This document shows, one piece after another, positions 59,138 to 64,000 of a stretch of 64,000 nucleotides of DNA. A model generated the notes under the pieces. The model made no database searches. It had not been told where the DNA came from and saw only the letters and a list, made by a program, of their open reading frames with translations. Each line of letters opens with the position of its first letter. The stretch's first letter is position 1. The DNA lies in the IMG/VR virus record IMGVR_UViG_3300043775_003095, positions 1 to 64,000 of that record; one strand, 5' to 3'. Position numbers and translations under genes: made by a program. The DNA comes from a virus.

Positions 59138-59691
59138 ACACGACTGTTCTTTGGGATGCTTGCTTTTAAATATTCCATTTGATCAGCAAGCACTCTACGA
59201 TTCTTTAAAAGAATGCGCTCATGTACAGTTGGTGCATAGGGAACATAAAGCAGATGCATCTTCGCTTCTTCTGGCGTTTTGTCACCTTTCTTATGGTTAC
59301 ACGCCCGACATGATGTAACGCAATTGTTCCATTGATTCCCACCACCGCGAGATTTAGGCATAACATGGTCAATAGTTAATTGGCTAGTGCTAAACTCATC
59401 TCCACAATAAGCGCAGATATGCCAATCTCGAGCATATAATGTCATTCGATCAGCAAATTTAGTTTGTTGATTGTAGAATTTGTCACCTAGCAATGGACCA
59501 CTTACGCCAATGATGCAAGAAATATCAATGCGTGATTGTTCGCCATGCTCATTGTGACCACCGAGCATGGTTTTCATCTTTTCGCCTAATTCCCAGATAA
59601 CTTTCTTTTTGGCATAGTAACATGCCGCCATTTCAAAGTTCACCCAGTCTTTCGGCATTCCACCTTTGTCTACAACTAATACTAAACTCAT
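59125..59691 (-). CDS. HNH endonuclease
   Basis: 188 aa. The Cys4 zinc frame (HICAYCGDEFS and SCRACNHKKGDK) holds the HNH core TIDHVMPKSRGGGNQWNNCV. The N-terminal VLVVDKGGMPKDWVNFEMAA and the 'YARDWHICAYC' linker match the family of free-standing HNH proteins common in T4-like marine phages and cyanobacteria. It is likely a nicking or homing-type or host-DNA-directed enzyme; no intron is visible. It overlaps the following oxygenase gene by 13 nt. Confidence 0.9.
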   Translation of the reverse strand: MSLVLVVDKGGMPKDWVNFEMAACYYAKKKVIWELGEKMKTMLGGHNEHGEQSRIDISCIIGVSGPLLGDKFYNQQTKFADRMTLYARDWHICAYCGDEFSTSQLTIDHVMPKSRGGGNQWNNCVTSCRACNHKKGDKTPEEAKMHLLYVPYAPTVHERILLKNRRVLADQMEYLKASIPKNSRVWRN

Positions 59692-59716
59692 ATTAATCTC
59701 TAGTTTTAATTATTTA

Positions 59717-60418
59717 TCACTCAAAATAGAATTTAACACTTTCACAATATTCTTGATCTTGTAACTGAATTCGGTTAAAATTCGGATCAACTCCTTCTGC
59801 TAAATTTTTCCAAGTAGTATGCCATGGTGTATCCGTATCACAATTCACCACAACATAATTTTTTTTAATCGGATCCAATCGATTCCATTGTAGTATTTCG
59901 CCGTGAAATATCTTAACGAATGGTATTTCTTTCCAATGCTTTTTCTTGATGAAAAACAAATTCCCCATTCCCGCTGCACTAGGTCGTTTTCCGACCTCGC
60001 CTTCATGGATATAAATTATATCAATATTTCCATCTCTGTAAAAGCGTTGGTATGTGTCGTCACCTTCATATCGAAAGACAGTTCCCACAATACCAACGTT
60101 GTCTTCAACATCTTGCGATAAAAAATCATCAACCTTTCGAAAGATGTTGATGTTTACAAACACATCATCTCCCAAAAAAGCCAGATGCTCAAATTGTGCA
60201 AGATTTGCTCCCAAATTCCAAGAGGGAGCAACATATAAATTTGATTCTGAGTTATGTATTCTAACCTTCGGATGAGAAAAAATCAAGTCGTTGGGAGTTT
60301 CTTGTTTATTGTTATTGATGATGATGAGTTCACCAATGCATCCGATGTGAACCAAACTCTTGAAAAATTCCAAGAATGGTGGATGTTTCCACATTGTGGG
60401 AACAATAACAGAAATCAT
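59717..60418 (-). CDS. GT2-type glycosyltransferase
   Basis: 233 aa. ISVIVPTMWKHPPFLEFFKS is the GT-A start, 'ELIIINNNK' and 'NLYVAPSWNLGANLAQFEHL' follow, and the metal site is AFLGDDVFVN (DD-V). The 'GMGNLFFIKKKHW' segment is typical of GT2 enzymes. Donor and acceptor unknown. Its start overlaps the stop of the UDP-glucose-dehydrogenase-like gene by 4 nt, indicating one pathway. Confidence 0.85.
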   Translation of the reverse strand: MISVIVPTMWKHPPFLEFFKSLVHIGCIGELIIINNNKQETPNDLIFSHPKVRIHNSESNLYVAPSWNLGANLAQFEHLAFLGDDVFVNINIFRKVDDFLSQDVEDNVGIVGTVFRYEGDDTYQRFYRDGNIDIIYIHEGEVGKRPSAAGMGNLFFIKKKHWKEIPFVKIFHGEILQWNRLDPIKKNYVVVNCDTDTPWHTTWKNLAEGVDPNFNRIQLQDQEYCESVKFYFE

Positions 60419-61260
60419 TTATTTTCAACAATCTCAAAAGACTTAAACATATTTCCATCGCGAAGATCATCGTTGATATAAACTGCTTCTGTTAGAAGCC
60501 ATAACTGAATACCATTTTCTTCGCAATAATTTAATAGTGCTGCGGTATCTTTCGGAAAGCAAGATCCACCAAATCCAAGTTTACCATCAGGTCCTGGAAC
60601 TCTCCAGTGAGTGTGACCCAAACGTTTATCCAGAACAGCGAGTTCAGAGATCTTGTTATAATCAACATCAATTGAATCACACAAAGTTTTAAATTCGTTT
60701 GCAAAGGTGACTTTAGTTGCCAAGAAACAGTTTGCAAGATATTTAAAGAGTTCTGCTTCTTTTGTCGTTCTTTGAATCACATGCGCAACATTATCAACTT
60801 TGCTATTAAATTCATAATAAAGCTGAGTCATGACTGTTGCGATACCTGGATCATCTGCTCCAATCACAATGAGTGGTTGAGTTCGAAAATCATTATATGC
60901 CTTTGCTTCTGTCAAAAACTCTGGATTAAATCCGATCGTCATCTGAAAATCAGATGCAAGACGTTCAGTTGTTCCTGGAGTTACAGTTGACTTAATGACA
61001 ACATACTTGCGGCGATCAACTTGAGCAATGTCGTCAATCACAGAACCAACAATGCTGATGTCGCATGAACCATCTTGTCTACTTGGTGTTGGAACGCAAA
61101 CAAAAATAATGTCGGATTTATCAACAAATTCTCGAAATGTTGCAACAGTGCGTTTTGTTTCATCCGTATCCCAAACCAGTGTATTGAAAACATCTTTAAA
61201 ATTTTCATACATGGCACCACCAACAAATCCTTTACCAATAATTCCCACAGTGTAACTCAT
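60415..61260 (-). CDS. UDP-glucose/GDP-mannose dehydrogenase-like enzyme (short form)
   Basis: 281 aa. Rossmann start YTVGIIGKGFVGGAMYENF, 'IIFVCVPTPSRQDGSCDISI', VVIKSTVTPGTTERLASDFQ, 'GFNPEFLTEAKAYNDF' and the catalytic loop GKLGFGGSCFPKDTAALLNY with Cys. The family's C-terminal UDP-sugar-binding domain (about 100 residues) is missing, as in other T4-like phage versions. It would oxidise UDP-glucose or GDP-mannose to the uronic acid, or bind a smaller donor. It lies upstream of GT2 in one transcript. Confidence 0.88.
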   Translation of the reverse strand: MSYTVGIIGKGFVGGAMYENFKDVFNTLVWDTDETKRTVATFREFVDKSDIIFVCVPTPSRQDGSCDISIVGSVIDDIAQVDRRKYVVIKSTVTPGTTERLASDFQMTIGFNPEFLTEAKAYNDFRTQPLIVIGADDPGIATVMTQLYYEFNSKVDNVAHVIQRTTKEAELFKYLANCFLATKVTFANEFKTLCDSIDVDYNKISELAVLDKRLGHTHWRVPGPDGKLGFGGSCFPKDTAALLNYCEENGIQLWLLTEAVYINDDLRDGNMFKSFEIVENK

Positions 61261-61880
61261 GTTGATTCCTCAGTTTTTTTATATAATTTAAAAGCCATTG
61301 AAATTCGCATTCCGCTAAAATCTTTAGTTGGACCAAATGCAAAGTGAATTATGTTTGCTGGAAAGAATACGCACAAATTTGGCATTGGAAACACTGTTAC
61401 ATGTTTACTTTTATCCAGCACTATGGTTTCATTTGTATCAGGATCAATGTAGCGATCGAATGCAACGAACTGCCCGCCCCATCTAAAATCCCAATATGGG
61501 TTTAGAAACCAAATGAATGTGTATGCATTTTCAATTTCACTATCGAAATGCGGATCTCCATCTTGACACGCAGTTTGTCCGTTCAGCAATAAATGATTTA
61601 ATTCTAAAGTTGGTTCGCCTGTAATTTCTCTGATACGATTTAAACATACCGTATTGAAAAATTCTTCTTTGTGCCACATTCTACCTGCACCCCAAAATCG
61701 ACGGATAGTGGGTGAGTATGATTCAATATTTGGAGAAACCCAATCATTATCAATGCCATCTTTTTGATTGCTTTGATTAGATTTCCATCTCGCCTTTGAA
61801 ACCCAAGACATCCCCTCATTAAATTCTTCTTGAGAAAATGCGTTTTCGTAAATTTTAACTTGATCTAATACTGTCTTCAT
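61257..61880 (-). CDS. Putative Fe(II)/2OG oxygenase
   Basis: 207 aa. 'NHLLLNGQTACQDGDPHFDS' contains H-x-D, 'YTFIWFLNPYWDFRWGGQFV' follows, and the distal part FFPANIIHFAFGPTKDFSGM plus RISMAFKLYK supplies His and Arg. The order matches the paralogue at 58586-59137. 4-nt overlaps with both neighbours (61260 and 61877) indicate co-translation. Substrate unknown. Confidence 0.82.
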   Translation of the reverse strand: MKTVLDQVKIYENAFSQEEFNEGMSWVSKARWKSNQSNQKDGIDNDWVSPNIESYSPTIRRFWGAGRMWHKEEFFNTVCLNRIREITGEPTLELNHLLLNGQTACQDGDPHFDSEIENAYTFIWFLNPYWDFRWGGQFVAFDRYIDPDTNETIVLDKSKHVTVFPMPNLCVFFPANIIHFAFGPTKDFSGMRISMAFKLYKKTEEST

Positions 61881-62476
61881 TTTTTATAAATGTTTCCCGC
61901 AATAGAAATCCTCTCACCATCACTTGTTCTAAATGGATAAACGCAATGAATAAGTGTGGATGGAAACATCATAATAGTGCCTTCATGATTCTTATCTACG
62001 AATATAGCCTCATTTCTTATTGTACCGTCAAGTGTTGCATAAGTGAAGTCAAAACACGAATTTTTCGAAGAATAGTTTGGATTGTTATAAGAAGAATAAT
62101 TCATTTCTTCTTCAATATCATATGGAATTTGCATCCAAACAACAAACACAGCAAGTGCTCCAGGGTGAGAGTGATTTGGATTGAACTCGCCTTTCTTCAT
62201 GTAATTAGTCCAAACAGGACCAATTGAATATTCTGCAACCTCTGTGCAGTATGTTGTTCTCCATTCTTCATACATTTCTGAAATATATTGTATAAATTCT
62301 GGCACATAAGGTGTTGCAAACTCATCATCAATACTGCCAACAAGATCATGACTTAATGAGTTTGATCTGGCTTCTTCACTATGCACAACTCTCAGCATCG
62401 TTTCATATAACGGCTGAGGAAGTTTACCAAGAAGAATTCCTGGATTATAGAGTTTTGGTATCGTGAATTTACTCAT
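61877..62476 (-). CDS. Putative Fe(II)/2OG oxygenase (TIGR02466-like)
   Basis: 199 aa. 'YNPGILLGKLPQPLYETMLR' at the start; core GEFNPNHSHPGALAVFVVWM with H-x-H, 'FDFTYATLDGTI', then 'GTIMMFPSTLIHCVYPFRTS' and 'GERISIAGNIYK' with the distal His and the Arg. It is paralogous to the following gene (62480-63007), which keeps the same framework but not the ligands. Its stop is coupled to the downstream oxygenase start. Confidence 0.82.
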   Translation of the reverse strand: MSKFTIPKLYNPGILLGKLPQPLYETMLRVVHSEEARSNSLSHDLVGSIDDEFATPYVPEFIQYISEMYEEWRTTYCTEVAEYSIGPVWTNYMKKGEFNPNHSHPGALAVFVVWMQIPYDIEEEMNYSSYNNPNYSSKNSCFDFTYATLDGTIRNEAIFVDKNHEGTIMMFPSTLIHCVYPFRTSDGERISIAGNIYKK

Positions 62477-62479
62477 TTA

Positions 62480-63007
62480 TTATGCTGTTGCAATATATCC
62501 GCAAATTGCGATTCGCTCTTCTCGTTCTTCGACTCTAGGGAAAACAGAATATGAGATTCCTGCAGGAAACATGATCATGGTTCCTTGATATGATTTATCA
62601 ATTTCAATTGGATTATTACAGATTGATCCATTGTATTGAGAATAAGTCAATACAAGTTTTTCTCCTTTATCTGGAATCTGAATCCAAAGAATAAATGATA
62701 CTGCTGAACCTTTATGTGATTCTAAAGAAACATAGTCATTCTTATTCAGAATCTGAGACCAAACCTGCAAATCCATTACAGTGTATTCAACTTCGAATGC
62801 TTTGCACCAATTTGAATACATGTCTTGCAAATAGTCATTTAAACCATCATTAAATGGTAAGTGATACTTAAATGAGGTATTTTCTAGTGGCGTCTCTTTG
62901 GCAGTTGGGAGTGTGTAGAAACTCATTAATTCTCTGAAAAGAGTTTCTGGAATTTTCCCAGAAATCATTCCAGGATTAAAAACATAAGGATAGTTGTATT
63001 CGTTCAT
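62480..63007 (-). CDS. Degenerate 2OG-oxygenase paralogue without metal ligands
   Basis: 175 aa from the ATG at 63007, which has GGAG 7 nt upstream; the earlier ATG at 63019 overlaps that site. FNPGMISGKIPETLFRELMS, VSLESHKGSAVSFILWIQIP and GTMIMFPAGISYSVFPRVEE with ERIAICGYIA align with the previous protein. The first ligand pair reads ESH instead of HSH, and the distal His of 'STLIHCVYP' is Tyr in 'AGISYSVFP'. The Arg is kept. It is probably not an oxygenase but a partner or regulator of its sister. Confidence 0.78.
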   Translation of the reverse strand: MNEYNYPYVFNPGMISGKIPETLFRELMSFYTLPTAKETPLENTSFKYHLPFNDGLNDYLQDMYSNWCKAFEVEYTVMDLQVWSQILNKNDYVSLESHKGSAVSFILWIQIPDKGEKLVLTYSQYNGSICNNPIEIDKSYQGTMIMFPAGISYSVFPRVEEREERIAICGYIATA

Positions 63008-63018
63008 TTTATACTCCA

Positions 63019-63693
63019 TTAAATCGGAATCCAGTGGTTTTTATAACCAACCAACTGATTTTGGGGATCATTACACAAAGCCTCTGCTAATTTTTGAGGA
63101 CCATTTAAAACAATGTTTTGTTCTGGAACGATATCAAAGGCAATCGTGATTCTTGGATGCGAAAAGGACCATGCGGAACTTCTATGCGCATCGCCATCAC
63201 TAATACCCATAACAATCAATCCATCTTTACTTTCTACGTCAATGATATTCTCAACACCTTTCCATTTGTATGATGTTTTAGAATTTGGTTCAGTATCAAC
63301 GCAAACAAAACCATGCCACGCTTTTGGAAAATGCTCAGGTCGATTCATATTCCAATCATGATTGTGCCAATCAATAAAATCGTCTTTGAAATAAAAATTC
63401 AACCAACACTGAATGAACCAGTTATGATTTTCAGGAGGATCAGAATACAAATTTAATGAGTTATAGAACATTTTCTGAATTTCGAAATATAAACTTCGAA
63501 TCTCAGGAAATGGATACATTAAAAAGTTATATTTCTGAAAAATACTTTCATGAAGACCAATGTTCCCATTGTATTGATCGCCGTCATTGAAGTTGGAAAG
63601 TATGATTTCATACATTGCATGACATGTTTGTTTCAATTCAGGAATGTTTAAATTTGTATGATCAGTATACAATCCACGAACATATTCTTTCAT
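63019..63693 (-). CDS. Putative Fe(II)/2OG oxygenase-like protein
   Basis: 224 aa. 'WLNFYFKDDFIDWHNHDWNM' carries His/His/Asp in the iron-ligand position, and 'GLIVMGISDGDAHRSSAWSF' followed by 'HPRITIAFDIVP' supplies the distal His and the Arg. An N-terminal helical part (DGDQYNGNIGLHESIFQKYN) is unlike its neighbours. The stop overlaps the next ATG at 63019-63021. Substrate unknown. Confidence 0.7.
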   Translation of the reverse strand: MKEYVRGLYTDHTNLNIPELKQTCHAMYEIILSNFNDGDQYNGNIGLHESIFQKYNFLMYPFPEIRSLYFEIQKMFYNSLNLYSDPPENHNWFIQCWLNFYFKDDFIDWHNHDWNMNRPEHFPKAWHGFVCVDTEPNSKTSYKWKGVENIIDVESKDGLIVMGISDGDAHRSSAWSFSHPRITIAFDIVPEQNIVLNGPQKLAEALCNDPQNQLVGYKNHWIPI

Positions 63694-63696
63694 AAA

Positions 63697-64000
63697 TCAC
63701 CATATGTTTTCAGATCCAAACGACAATCCTGCTCTTGGCGTCATTGGTTTTGTATCATGCCACATACCTCGAGGAACATAAACAAGTTCTCCAGGTTCTA
63801 GCACCTTTTCAAAATTACGATATCTTCCTTCTATTTTCCATAAAGTATAACCAGTCATCTGCCAACACCATACATCCATTACATCACTATGACGTCCATA
63901 AGTGGCAGATTCTGTGCTTAAACTTATATATGTGAGTGCCGTGAAGTGTTGGCGATCTCTGTGATGAGATTTACTCACTGCTTCTAAAAACTTACCAACA
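63697..64000 (-). CDS. Cupin/JmjC-type oxygenase, 5' part outside window
   Basis: The frame is open to the right edge, so at least 100 C-terminal residues are seen (stop at 63697). 'GRHSDVMDVWCWQMTGYTLW' with HxD, 'VLEPGELVYVPRGMWHDTKP' with the distal His and 'RAGLSFGSENIW' match the cupin-4 group of JmjC oxygenases (ROXA/NO66-like), which hydroxylate protein His or Arg. The apparent GTG at 63978 is internal to the domain, so the true start lies beyond 64000. Confidence 0.78.
   Translation of the reverse strand, partial: VGKFLEAVSKSHHRDRQHFTALTYISLSTESATYGRHSDVMDVWCWQMTGYTLWKIEGRYRNFEKVLEPGELVYVPRGMWHDTKPMTPRAGLSFGSENIW

Noticed and set aside
1-64000. Search for integrase, attachment sites, insertion sequences or lysogeny regulators
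   Set aside because: None seen; the gene content is that of a lytic T4-like phage.

Overview
The window is a 64 kb piece of a strictly lytic, T4-like contractile-tailed phage genome (marine or freshwater type), AT-rich, with no bacterial housekeeping genes. The diagnostic evidence is a nearly complete set of T4-type baseplate and tail proteins recognisable from sequence (gp4, gp5, gp6, gp7, gp8, gp25, gp26, gp27, gp29, gp48, gp53, gp54), the replication and late-transcription proteins gp32, gp59 and gp33, PhoH, and TATAAATA-type late promoters. A two-piece (circularly permuted) tmRNA gene suggests a host group in which this tmRNA form is known (Alphaproteobacteria, Cyanobacteria, some Betaproteobacteria). 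That is an inference only, because the gene belongs to the phage.

Layout. 1-36093, minus strand: virion module, read right to left as gp48, gp53, gp27, gp5, gp25, gp6, gp7, gp8, two large peripheral baseplate/fibre-connector proteins, and then a long fibre region. The fibre region has three heptad-repeat (AxxQANx) fibres, a collagen-like/beta-helix tailspike, a TNYN/ANQP repeat protein and a BppU-like protein. A small enzyme island sits inside it (7149-10258): a GlcNAc-transferase-like enzyme of the Skp1-hydroxyproline type, two paralogous proteins of unknown function and a 2-oxoglutarate (2OG) hydroxylase. 36116-40701, plus strand: gp4, a short conserved protein, gp54-like, gp26, a 72-aa protein and the gp29 tape measure, converging on a terminator. 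40754-45481, minus strand: gp32, an unknown gene, gp59, a 2OG oxygenase, gp33, GMP reductase and a SleB-type cell-wall hydrolase.

45513-47731, minus strand: an operon of AhpC, a secreted EF-hand protein, rubredoxin, AhpD, a small CxC/C/H protein, a 49-aa protein and finally the permuted tmRNA and a terminator. AhpC and AhpD carry the residues of the mycobacterial AhpD-dependent peroxidase system, so this looks like a complete phage-borne peroxide-detoxifying chain. 47810-54490: small membrane proteins, a RecB-like nuclease, PhoH, a HAD phosphatase and several short early-type genes behind sigma70-like promoters. The last part (about 53.0-54.5 kb) is visibly more GC-rich than its surroundings.

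54544-64000, minus strand: a glycan/oxygenase island. It has an FkbM methyltransferase, a carbamoyltransferase split into two genes in reversed domain order, GT4 and GT2 glycosyltransferases, glutaredoxin, a tRNA with a CAT anticodon, an HNH endonuclease, a UDP-glucose-dehydrogenase-like enzyme and a run of Fe(II)/2OG oxygenase-type proteins, one of which has lost its metal ligands. Several small genes (40-54 aa) lie between the larger ones, often with 1-4 nt start/stop overlaps that support them.
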